Assembly: GCA_029776465.1 (NCBI GenBank)
Contig: JAKOTC010000250.1
Coordinates: 1-5,364 of the forward strand
DNA: 5,364 nucleotides
Origin: Bacillota bacterium
GTDB lineage: Bacteria > Bacillota > Clostridia > Oscillospirales > JAKOTC01
Reading direction: 5' to 3'
Shown here: positions 1 through 5,364 of the stretch, in pieces
How the letters are laid out: each line of letters starts with the position of its first letter
Position numbering within the stretch: the first letter of the stretch is position 1
Made by a program: the position numbers and the translations under genes
The notes under the pieces: generated by a model
Told to the model about the DNA's origin: nothing
What the model saw: only the letters and a program-made list of their open reading frames with translations
Database searches by the model: none

Positions 1-1197
1 GAGGTCGGCCTGCTGCCCCGCACCCATGGCTCCGGCCTTTTCTCCCGCGGACAGACTCAGTGCCTGACCGTTGCCACCCTGGGCCCCATCAGTGAAAAGC
101 AGCTGCTGGACGGCATTGACGGGGAAGAGAATAAGCGTTATATGCACCATTATAATATGCCATCCTATTCGGTGGGTGAAACCAAACCCAGCCGCGGCCC
201 CGGCCGTCGTGAAATCGGCCACGGCGCATTGGCTGAGCGCGCCTTGTTGCCGGTCATTCCGCCCGAGGATGAGTTCCCCTATACCATTCGTTTGGTCTCC
301 GAGGTACTCTCCTCCAACGGTTCCACTTCCCAGGGTTCCATCTGCGGTTCAACACTGGCTCTGATGGATGCAGGTGTTCCCATCTCCGCGCCGGTTGCCG
401 GCATCTCCTGCGGTCTTGTAACCGAGGGCGAACGCTGGATCACCATGGTGGACATTCAGGGTCTGGAAGACTTTTTCGGTGATATGGACTTTAAAGTGGC
501 CGGCACCCACAAAGGCATCACCGCCATTCAGATGGATATCAAGATTGACGGCCTGACCAAGGAAATCATTCAAGAGGCTTTTGAGAAAACGCGCAGGGCC
601 AGAATCTATATCCTGGACGAGGTTATGCTGAAGTGCATCGATAAGCCCCGTCCCCAGCTTTCCAAATATGCGCCCAAAATGCAGACCATTAAGATTGATG
701 TGGATAAAATCCGCGAAGTTATCGGTCCCGGCGGAAAAGTCATTCAAAAAATCTGCGCCGACTGCAACGTTAAAATTGACGTGGAGGAGGATGGCCGTGT
801 CTCGATTTTCTCCATCAACATGGAGGACATGGAGCGCGCCATGCAGATTGTTAAAACCATTGCCTTCGATCCGGAAATCGGCGCCATCTATAAGGGCAAG
901 GTTACCCGCTTGATGAGCTTCGGCGCATTTGTTGAGATCGCTCCCGGCAAGGAAGGCCTTGTTCACATCTCCAAGTTGGACTTCAACTGGGTTGAGAAGG
1001 TGGAGGACGTGGTCAATGTGGGGGATGAAATCATGGTCAAAGTTACCGAGATTGATGACCAGGGCCGTTTGAACCTCTCCCGGAAAGATGCTATCGCTCA
1101 AATCGAGGGTAAACCCCTTCCGCCGGAAAAGCCCCGTCCGCCCCGCCGTCCAGATTCAAGACCGGACGGAGAACGACGTTTTAACAACAGAAGATAA
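1..1197 (+). CDS. pnp: Polynucleotide phosphorylase (PNPase), C-terminal part, 5' end outside window
   Basis: PNPase is a trimeric cytoplasmic 3'-to-5' exoribonuclease that uses phosphate to release nucleoside diphosphates; it acts in mRNA decay and can add 3' tails. The frame is open from base 1 and supplies 398 residues, a little over half of the usual roughly 700. It starts inside the second RNase PH domain with the LPRTHG motif (10-27). GRREIGHG follows (202-225), then the phosphate-binding serine-rich stretch SNGSTSQGS (313-339; STS where E. coli has SSS). The catalytic cluster [10 protein letters not shown] has Asp codons at 469 and 487 and Lys at 493, matching E. coli D486, D492 and K494. 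A KH domain with GPGG (724-735) is followed by an S1 domain (about 886-1089). The tail (about 1100-1194) is rich in Pro and Arg, probably disordered and RNA-binding. No frameshift or missing catalytic residue is seen. Identification is very secure. Confidence 0.98.
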   Translation, partial: EVGLLPRTHGSGLFSRGQTQCLTVATLGPISEKQLLDGIDGEENKRYMHHYNMPSYSVGETKPSRGPGRREIGHGALAERALLPVIPPEDEFPYTIRLVSEVLSSNGSTSQGSICGSTLALMDAGVPISAPVAGISCGLVTEGERWITMVDIQGLEDFFGDMDFKVAGTHKGITAIQMDIKIDGLTKEIIQEAFEKTRRARIYILDEVMLKCIDKPRPQLSKYAPKMQTIKIDVDKIREVIGPGGKVIQKICADCNVKIDVEEDGRVSIFSINMEDMERAMQIVKTIAFDPEIGAIYKGKVTRLMSFGAFVEIAPGKEGLVHISKLDFNWVEKVEDVVNVGDEIMVKVTEIDDQGRLNLSRKDAIAQIEGKPLPPEKPRPPRRPDSRPDGERRFNNRR

Positions 1198-1214
1198 GCC
1201 ATACTAATAATGAC

Positions 1215-1239
1215 GGGGGTGCGATAAATTCGTACCCCC
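1215..1239 (+). terminator. Hairpin after pnp, possible weak intrinsic terminator or attenuator
   Basis: Eighteen bases after the pnp stop there is a perfect inverted repeat. Bases 1215-1224 (GGGGGTGCGA) pair with 1230-1239 (TCGTACCCCC) over 10 bp, including one G-T wobble, around the 5-base loop TAAAT. Only three T residues (1240-1242) follow before the sequence turns to CAACAC, so the U tract is poor for a classical intrinsic terminator. It may terminate part of the pnp transcript, or protect the 3' end of pnp mRNA while letting polymerase read on into the peptidase gene. The fold is read directly from the sequence; the function is inferred. Confidence 0.6.
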
Positions 1240-1251
1240 TTTCAACACTAC

Positions 1252-1260
1252 AAAGAAAGG
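1252..1260 (+). promoter_or_regulatory. Ribosome binding site deciding the GTG start of the M16 peptidase
   Basis: AAAGAAAGG ends nine bases before the GTG at 1270. Two tandem ATG codons at 1265 and 1268 lie nearer, but they are in another frame that stops at 1298-1300 after about a dozen codons. Only the GTG frame gives the M16 protein. The last in-frame stop upstream of the GTG is at 1225-1227, with no ATG, GTG or TTG between. Confidence 0.7.
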
Positions 1261-1269
1261 CCTGATGAT

Positions 1270-2514
1270 GTGGAAAAAATTCTCTGTCCGAACGGAATGA
1301 GAATCCTATTAGAACCCAGTGAATCCGCAAAAACCGCGACCATCGCCGTTTTTATTCGCGCCGGCTCCCGCTATGAAACCCTGAGCCAGTGGGGGCTTGC
1401 CCATTTTGTCGAGCATATGCTCTTTAAAGGCACCCCCAAGCGCACCGCTCAGCAGCTGGCCGAGCAAACCGACATGATCGGGGGGCAAAGCAACGCTTTT
1501 ACCACGAAAGAATATACCTGTGTTTATATCCGCGCCCTTTCCGAATACGATGCCGATGCCCTCGATCTGGTGGGTGACATTGTGGTCAATCCCCTGATCT
1601 CCCCGGAGGATGTGGAAGTTGAACGGGGCGTTATTTTAGAAGAGATCTCAATGTATGAGGACAGCCCCGAGGATCTTGCCGGAGACGGCATCTATGAAGC
1701 CGTTTGGGGGAAAGACCCCTTGGGTAGAACCATTATCGGTTTGCCTGAAACCATTAAGGCCGTGACGGTGGATGAAATACGCCAATTCCATCAATCCTTC
1801 TATCGGCCTGACCAGATGATTTTGGCTGTCAGCGGCAAGTTTGACCGCCAGCGCATCCTGGAGAAGGCTCAGGAGTTATTTGGCTCGTTATCCGGTTCAT
1901 CCAACTTTGTTGCACCCCAGCCGCCCATATGGCAGCCCAACGGCATTTGGGTCAAGAAAAAGGATACCCAGCAGGTTCATATCGTGCTGGGTTATCCCTC
2001 ACCCTCCATTGAAGATCATCGAAATGTGCCGCTGGCCGTGCTGAACTCCATCGTAGGAGGCGGTGCCTCCAGCCGTTTATTCCAGCGCATTCGCGAAGAG
2101 CTGGGGCTGGCCTATTCCATTTATTCCTACCAGGTCAATCACGCGGGGGCCGGCTGCTACTCCATTTCCGCGGGGGTGTCCCCGGATAACCAGGAATCCG
2201 CTCTTGCTGAAATTCTGAATGTCCTGAATAAGTTAACCGATGGTGTAACCGAATCCGAGTTTATACGGGCAAAAAATCAGGTGCGGGCCGGCATTGCCAT
2301 GAGTTACGAGAACACCTACAATCTGGCCATGGGAATCGGCCGCCGGGAAATTTACAACCTTCCCTATAAAAGTGAGGATCAGCTTCTGGCCGAGTTGGAG
2401 GCTGTCACCCATCAGGACGTTAACGAAATGCTTTCCCTGCTGAAAGGCCCGGTTTGCCTTGCCGCCGCCGGTCAGACAGCGGACCCGGAGCTGTATCGGC
2501 AGTTTATCCGCTGA
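1270..2514 (+). CDS. mlpA: M16 family zinc peptidase, MlpA/YmxG-like (processing-peptidase family)
   Basis: This is a 414-residue single-unit M16 metallopeptidase, probably cytoplasmic because no signal peptide is visible. The N-terminal half has the inverted zinc motif HFVEH (H45, E48, H49), with E48 the expected catalytic base. The third ligand is in VILEEI (E124 or E125, most likely E125), about 76 residues further on. The C-terminal half has GGGASSRLFQRIREELGLAY with R275 and Y282, whose seven-residue spacing matches the substrate-binding Arg-Tyr pair of other M16 enzymes. Zinc site and Arg-Tyr pair sit in one roughly 410-residue chain, as in bacterial enzymes that work as homodimers. Its place after pnp agrees with Bacillus subtilis, where mlpA (ymxG) lies close downstream of pnpA. 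The natural substrate is not evident. The start is GTG. The family is certain; the symbol rests on similarity and gene order. Confidence 0.93.
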   Translation: MEKILCPNGMRILLEPSESAKTATIAVFIRAGSRYETLSQWGLAHFVEHMLFKGTPKRTAQQLAEQTDMIGGQSNAFTTKEYTCVYIRALSEYDADALDLVGDIVVNPLISPEDVEVERGVILEEISMYEDSPEDLAGDGIYEAVWGKDPLGRTIIGLPETIKAVTVDEIRQFHQSFYRPDQMILAVSGKFDRQRILEKAQELFGSLSGSSNFVAPQPPIWQPNGIWVKKKDTQQVHIVLGYPSPSIEDHRNVPLAVLNSIVGGGASSRLFQRIREELGLAYSIYSYQVNHAGAGCYSISAGVSPDNQESALAEILNVLNKLTDGVTESEFIRAKNQVRAGIAMSYENTYNLAMGIGRREIYNLPYKSEDQLLAELEAVTHQDVNEMLSLLKGPVCLAAAGQTADPELYRQFIR

Positions 2515-2542
2515 AAGAGCAGGGTTTTGTTTCTGTGCTGTC

Positions 2543-2554
2543 AGGAGAAAGGAG
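2543..2554 (+). promoter_or_regulatory. Ribosome binding site of the pyrophosphatase gene
   Basis: The purine run AGGAGAAAGGAG ends six bases before the ATG at 2561. It contains two overlapping Shine-Dalgarno-like cores and is the strongest reason to choose this ATG over in-frame upstream codons that would overlap the peptidase gene. Confidence 0.8.
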
Positions 2555-2560
2555 CTTTTC

Positions 2561-3088
2561 ATGAATATCTGGCACGACCTCAACCCCGAACTTGTAAAAC
2601 CCGACAATTTCACCGCTGTCATCGAAATCTCCAAAGGCGGCAACCTGAAATACGAATTGGATAAATCCACCGGGCTGCTTCGGCTGGACCGGGTATTATA
2701 CACCGCAACCTATTACCCCGAAAACTATGGCTTTATCCCGCTGACTTACGGGGAGGATAATGACCCCCTGGATGTGTTAGTGCTCTGCAGCGAGCCCATC
2801 ATCCCCCTTACCCTGGTGCAGTGCTACCCCATCGGGGTCATCAACATGGTGGATAACGGAGCAAATGACGAAAAGATCATCGCCATTCCTTTCTCCGACC
2901 CCACCTATCAGAAAAACCAGACGATTGCCGACCTGCCCGCCCATATTTTCAACCAGATGGAGCACTTCTTTTCCGTTTACAAACAGCTGGAAAATAAGGA
3001 AACTGCGGTAGACTCGGTGAAGGGAAGAGAAGATGCTTTGAACATTATTCAAAGCGCCATTGAACGTTATCACAAAGTTTTTAAATGA
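2561..3088 (+). CDS. ppa: Inorganic pyrophosphatase, family I (soluble)
   Basis: This 175-residue enzyme hydrolyses pyrophosphate to two phosphates with Mg2+ in the cytoplasm, pulling DNA, RNA and protein synthesis forward. Its length is typical of bacterial family I. Nearly all active-site residues known from E. coli are in register: E22, K30, E32, R44, Y52 and Y56. The signature DNDPLDV supplies D66, D68 and D71. D98, D103, K105, Y140 and K141 follow. The exception is N99, where E. coli has E98; I believe this variant also occurs in related clostridial and Bacteroides sequences, but that is from memory. ATG 2561 is chosen because MNIWHDL fits the family N-terminus and a strong ribosome binding site precedes it. 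It begins 46 bases after the peptidase stop with no obvious promoter between, so co-transcription is likely. Confidence 0.97.
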   Translation: MNIWHDLNPELVKPDNFTAVIEISKGGNLKYELDKSTGLLRLDRVLYTATYYPENYGFIPLTYGEDNDPLDVLVLCSEPIIPLTLVQCYPIGVINMVDNGANDEKIIAIPFSDPTYQKNQTIADLPAHIFNQMEHFFSVYKQLENKETAVDSVKGREDALNIIQSAIERYHKVFK

Positions 3089-3109
3089 CAGATATCCCTT
3101 GCTCGGCAT

Positions 3110-3114
3110 GGAGG
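3110..3114 (+). promoter_or_regulatory. Ribosome binding site of the first CHR gene
   Basis: GGAGG lies only four bases before the ATG at 3119, closer than the usual five to nine. The ATG is still preferred: MKKIDLKTLWHLFVIFFKAG gives the normal short cytoplasmic lead into the first membrane helix, and the next in-frame ATG would cut into the conserved core. Confidence 0.65.
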
Positions 3115-3118
3115 ACTC

Positions 3119-3700
3119 ATGAAAAAAATCGATCTTAAAACCCTTTGGCATCTATTTGTCATCTTTTTTAAGGCTGGGACTTTCACCTTTGCAGGTGGGC
3201 TTGCCATGCTTCCGGTCATCCAAAAGGACGTTGTGGATAAGTATCAAATGATGTCAAAGGATGAGTTTATGGAGTTTGGCGTTCTCTCTCAAACCCTGCC
3301 CGGTGTCATCGCCCTCAACTGCGCTTCCTTTGTGGGAAGAAGGGCAGCCGGAACCATCGGAATGCTGGTGGCCGGCTTTGGCGCCACCTTTTCCGCTTTT
3401 GTCATCATGATCGCCGCCACCATCGCGCTTCAGTTCGTTCCTCAAAAAGGACCGGTGGTGGGCGCCTTTCAGGGGATCCGCGCTGCCTCGGCGGCTTTAG
3501 TGCTGTCCGCTGCGGTCACCCTTGGAAAGCACAATATTAAATCTGCTTTCAGCATCCTGCTGATGCTGTTTGCGCTGGCTCTGGTTTTATTTACAAGCCT
3601 GAGCACTCCTCTGATCATCCTTGCCGCCGGCATCGCAGGGATTCTTTATCAGAAATTCAAGCCTGTAAAAGCCGAAGCGGGGAAGGGGGCGGCAAAATGA
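3119..3700 (+). CDS. CHR family (chromate transporter) half-size subunit, first of a pair
   Basis: This 193-residue membrane protein is one half of a CHR/ChrA-type transporter. Long-chain ChrA proteins have two such domains in one chain, while many Firmicutes encode them as adjacent short genes. Characterised pairs export chromate, with both parts needed. The conserved block FTFAGGLAMLP (22-32) replaces the usual FTFGGGYAMLP, and LPGVIALN (60-67) replaces PGP with PGV. About five or six hydrophobic segments follow through residue 180, then a Lys-rich tail (KFKPVKAEAGKGAAK). The gene ends in the ATGA that also starts the next CHR gene. No chromate reductase or regulator is visible nearby, so the real substrate could be another oxyanion. 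Family assignment is strong; substrate is open. Confidence 0.9.
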   Translation: MKKIDLKTLWHLFVIFFKAGTFTFAGGLAMLPVIQKDVVDKYQMMSKDEFMEFGVLSQTLPGVIALNCASFVGRRAAGTIGMLVAGFGATFSAFVIMIAATIALQFVPQKGPVVGAFQGIRAASAALVLSAAVTLGKHNIKSAFSILLMLFALALVLFTSLSTPLIILAAGIAGILYQKFKPVKAEAGKGAAK

Positions 3701-4275
3701 TCCCCGAGCTTTTAAAACTGTTCTATGTTTTCTTTAAAGTGGGGCTCATGGGATTTGGCGGCGGCTATGCCATGCTGTCCATGATCATGACCGAGTCCCA
3801 GCAATTCGGGATCACCCTGGCTCAGCTGGCCGATCTGAACGCCCTGGATATGGTGGTGCCGGGACCGATTGCCATCAACGCGGCAACTTATGTGGGATAT
3901 CTGAGTAGCGGCTTCTGGGGGGCTCTTGCTGCCACTGTGGGAGTCTCCCTGCCTTCCTTTTTACTGGTATCCCTGGCCATGCACTTTCTGATTAAATTCC
4001 GGGATAATAAAATCATGAACGGTTTTTTAATGGGAGTAAAGCCGGCCGCCGTGGGCTTGATTGCCTCCGCCGCTTTAACCATCGCCTCCGGGGTTTTGCT
4101 CCATGAGGGTGCCAGCCTTTCCAATATCTTCGCTGATCCCCTGGGAACCGTGTCTCTGTTTCTGCTGGGTATTTTTGCAGTGACTGCCCTAGCCAACATC
4201 AAATTCAACATCAATCCCATTCTCCTCACCCTGCTTGCCGGGGTCGCAGGTGCCGTCTGGTCGGCCGTCACGTGA
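3697..4275 (+). CDS. CHR family (chromate transporter) half-size subunit, second of a pair
   Basis: This is the 192-residue partner of the preceding gene and probably pairs with it in the membrane as a heterodimer. It carries the canonical family motifs: GFGGGYAML (19-27) near the end of the first helix and VPGPIAIN (54-61), followed by YVGY. Several long hydrophobic segments run to the C-terminus, and only a few charged loops interrupt them, such as KFRDNK near residue 102. Its ATG lies inside the TGA of the first CHR gene (ATGA at 3697-3700), and the purine-rich run GGGGAAGGGGG ends just upstream. This is the classic arrangement for translational coupling and equal dosage. Family assignment is strong; the transported ion is not shown by the sequence. 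Confidence 0.92.
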   Translation: MIPELLKLFYVFFKVGLMGFGGGYAMLSMIMTESQQFGITLAQLADLNALDMVVPGPIAINAATYVGYLSSGFWGALAATVGVSLPSFLLVSLAMHFLIKFRDNKIMNGFLMGVKPAAVGLIASAALTIASGVLLHEGASLSNIFADPLGTVSLFLLGIFAVTALANIKFNINPILLTLLAGVAGAVWSAVT

Positions 4276-4288
4276 TTCTTTATTAGAC

Positions 4289-4296
4289 AGGGAGGG
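4289..4296 (+). promoter_or_regulatory. Ribosome binding site deciding the GTG start of the membrane protein
   Basis: AGGGAGGG sits seven bases before GTG 4304, an ideal spacing. It rules out a longer reading that starts at TTG 4235, which would overlap the end of the second CHR gene and has no ribosome binding site. Confidence 0.8.
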
Positions 4297-4303
4297 ATTC
4301 TCT

Positions 4304-4915
4304 GTGTCGAAAGCAGAAAAAATCTTTTCGGTTTTGGTTCTGGCTCCGATTCTTCCGGTTGTCTTCATGCTGACAGTCTGGTGGGGAAGCCTGCCTTTCT
4401 CGCCCCCGGAATCCTTTTTCCCCCTCGTGCCCCTGATTGCCTTTGCTATTGGCCTCTTTCTGGAGATTATCCTTCTGCGGCGGCAGCTGATGCGGCTTTT
4501 CCGGCTTTCATTTTGGGCCATCATTTTGATTGAGCTCTTCTACACGGTGATGGTCTATGGCTTTTTTATGGGCTTTCCGGTTTTTAACACATTCGTGTGT
4601 ATTGCAGCGGTCGCTGCGGCGACACAAGCCGGCATTGCACAGGGGTATAATCGGGAAACCGTTTGGCGAAAGTCCCGACTCATGAATAGAATTTCAACCG
4701 GCATCCTGTTTTTCGTATGTACATGTTCCGCATTCCTTGCGCTAAGAGAAAGGACGATCTGCTCTCAGCTGAAAGGGATGCTCAATCTTCCCTTTGAGGT
4801 AACCATCGAAATGGTGTGGGGCTTGATTCTCATTGGGGGCGCTCTGCTTTTACTGACCTCCTACGGATTATCTAAATTTGTTGCATTTCGCCTGATGAAA
4901 AAAGCATTTCATTAA
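4304..4915 (+). CDS. Unrecognised multi-pass membrane protein
   Basis: I do not recognise this 203-residue protein. It is strongly hydrophobic with about six likely membrane helices, roughly at residues 8-27, 38-58, 70-91, 94-114, 132-147 and 166-188. The loops after the second helix (RRQLMRLFR, 59-67) and before the fifth (RETVWRKSRLMNR, 117-129) are rich in Arg and Lys. By the positive-inside rule both probably face the cytoplasm, as would the short N-terminus and the C-terminal LMKKAFH. There is no cleavable signal peptide, no soluble domain and no catalytic motif I can name. Four cysteines (C99, C139, C141, C153) are present, two as CTC within the fifth helix. It starts 28 bases after the second CHR gene and ends 14 bases before the sirtuin start, so it is probably co-transcribed with both. 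The coding call is secure: strong ribosome binding site and clean frame. The function is unknown. Confidence 0.85.
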   Translation: MSKAEKIFSVLVLAPILPVVFMLTVWWGSLPFSPPESFFPLVPLIAFAIGLFLEIILLRRQLMRLFRLSFWAIILIELFYTVMVYGFFMGFPVFNTFVCIAAVAAATQAGIAQGYNRETVWRKSRLMNRISTGILFFVCTCSAFLALRERTICSQLKGMLNLPFEVTIEMVWGLILIGGALLLLTSYGLSKFVAFRLMKKAFH

Positions 4916-4920
4916 AGGGG
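4914..4920 (+). promoter_or_regulatory. Ribosome binding site of the sirtuin gene, overlapping the previous stop codon
   Basis: AAAGGGG overlaps the TAA stop of the membrane protein gene and ends nine bases before GTG 4930. A weaker GGTGG (4929-4933) could instead serve ATG 4939, three codons later. The stronger site favours GTG 4930, but the choice is not decisive. Confidence 0.55.
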
Positions 4921-4929
4921 TGGATATCG

Positions 4930-5364
4930 GTGGATGAGATGGAAAAATTGCAGCAAAAAATTGATGACTCGGACAATATTGTATTTTTCGGCGGGGCCGG
5001 GGTATCCACCGAAAGCGGCGTCCCTGATTTCCGCAGTCAGGACGGACTGTATCATCAGCAATATGCTTATCCTCCCGAAATGATTTTGAGCCACTCATTC
5101 TTCATCGCCCATCCGGATGAATTTTACCGATTCTATAAGGACAAATTGATGATCTCCGGAATTCGCCCCAATGCGGCACATCTCAAGCTGGCAGAGCTGG
5201 AGGCCGTCGGAAAGCTTCGGGCAGTCATCACACAAAACATTGATGGTCTGCATCAGGCGGCGGGAAGCCAAAATGTGCTGGAGCTGCATGGGTCAATTAA
5301 AAGAAACTACTGTCTAAACTGCGGAAAATTATACGATGACCATTACATTTTTTCCTGCGATGGC
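4930..5364 (+). CDS. NAD-dependent protein deacetylase, Sir2 family (sirtuin), N-terminal part, cut by window end
   Basis: Sirtuins remove acyl groups from lysines using NAD+, giving nicotinamide and O-acetyl-ADP-ribose, and act in the cytoplasm. The 145 codons present cover the NAD-binding core. GGAGVSTESGVPDFRS (21-36) is the nucleotide-binding loop, TQNIDGLH (101-108) contacts NAD, and ELHGS (118-122) carries the catalytic H120. C128 and C131 (CLNC) are the first zinc pair. The second pair and the C-terminus lie outside the window, which holds about 60 percent of a typical 240-residue enzyme. The residues after PDFRS lack the Ala-Tyr-Arg pattern of SIRT5-like desuccinylases, so deacetylase activity, as in the Thermotoga-type class U, is more likely. 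The start may be GTG 4930 or ATG 4939. It is often named cobB or npdA, but the sequence does not settle which. Confidence 0.95.
   Translation, partial: MDEMEKLQQKIDDSDNIVFFGGAGVSTESGVPDFRSQDGLYHQQYAYPPEMILSHSFFIAHPDEFYRFYKDKLMISGIRPNAAHLKLAELEAVGKLRAVITQNIDGLHQAAGSQNVLELHGSIKRNYCLNCGKLYDDHYIFSCDG

Noticed and set aside
349..1101. Long open frame on the minus strand (250 codons) opposite pnp
   Set aside because: The plus strand is unmistakably PNPase here with all motifs in order. The antisense frame has no recognisable domain and arises from the codon usage of pnp.
2459..2560. Longer pyrophosphatase starting at TTG 2459
   Set aside because: The extra 34 residues overlap the peptidase end and do not resemble the family. 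ATG 2561 has a strong ribosome binding site and the normal N-terminus.
2513..2560. Possible pairing of GAAAGAGC (2513-2520) with GCTTTTC (2554-2560) that would hide the pyrophosphatase ribosome binding site
   Set aside because: Only about seven pairs with a bulge and an A/T-rich stem over a 33-base loop; this is easily due to chance.
2233..2703. Minus-strand open frame across the peptidase-pyrophosphatase junction
   Set aside because: It overlaps two well-supported plus-strand genes and encodes nothing recognisable; it is a shadow frame.
4235..4303. Longer membrane protein starting at TTG 4235
   Set aside because: It would overlap the second CHR gene and lacks a ribosome binding site, whereas GTG 4304 has AGGGAGGG at seven bases.
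4868..5289. Minus-strand open frames opposite the membrane protein end and the sirtuin
   Set aside because: The plus strand encodes clear sirtuin motifs throughout; the antisense frames are short and featureless.
1..5364. Mobile element, CRISPR array, toxin-antitoxin pair, tRNA or riboswitch
   Set aside because: The coding content is nearly continuous, gaps are at most 72 bases, and no repeats, transposase motifs, tRNA-like folds or long structured leaders were seen.

Overview
The window reads as ordinary chromosomal sequence from a moderately GC-rich Firmicute. It is most likely a clostridial lineage such as the Oscillospirales, although that rank is inferred from protein style and not measured. 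The supporting signs are strong purine-rich ribosome binding sites, frequent GTG starts, and a pnp gene followed directly by a single-domain M16 zinc peptidase. That pairing is also seen in Bacillus (pnpA, then mlpA/ymxG nearby). The sirtuin start also looks clostridial. All six genes lie on the plus strand.

Layout: (1) 1-1197 is the C-terminal part of polynucleotide phosphorylase, which enters from the left. (2) 1198-1269 is a short intergenic region with a perfect 10-bp hairpin and a weak T tract. (3) 1270-2514 is an M16 (MlpA/YmxG-like) peptidase with a GTG start. (4) 2561-3088 is a family I inorganic pyrophosphatase. (5) 3119-3700 and 3697-4275 are two half-size CHR (chromate transporter family) proteins whose genes overlap by ATGA. 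(6) 4304-4915 is an unrecognised multi-pass membrane protein with a GTG start. (7) 4930 to the right edge is the N-terminal part of a Sir2-type NAD-dependent deacetylase. After the pnp-peptidase gap, the spacings are 46, 30, -4, 28 and 14 bases, and no convincing promoter is visible inside them. The genes from 1270 onward could therefore be one transcript.

Functionally, the left half is RNA turnover and general housekeeping: PNPase, a peptidase, and pyrophosphate removal. The right half adds a probable two-subunit anion transporter, an orphan membrane protein and a protein deacetylase. Nothing in the sequence ties these into a single pathway. I see no mobile element, CRISPR array, tRNA, rRNA or phage signal. 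No clear undescribed system is evident. The least explained items are the orphan membrane protein next to the sirtuin gene, the asymmetric motifs of the CHR pair, and the hairpin after pnp.
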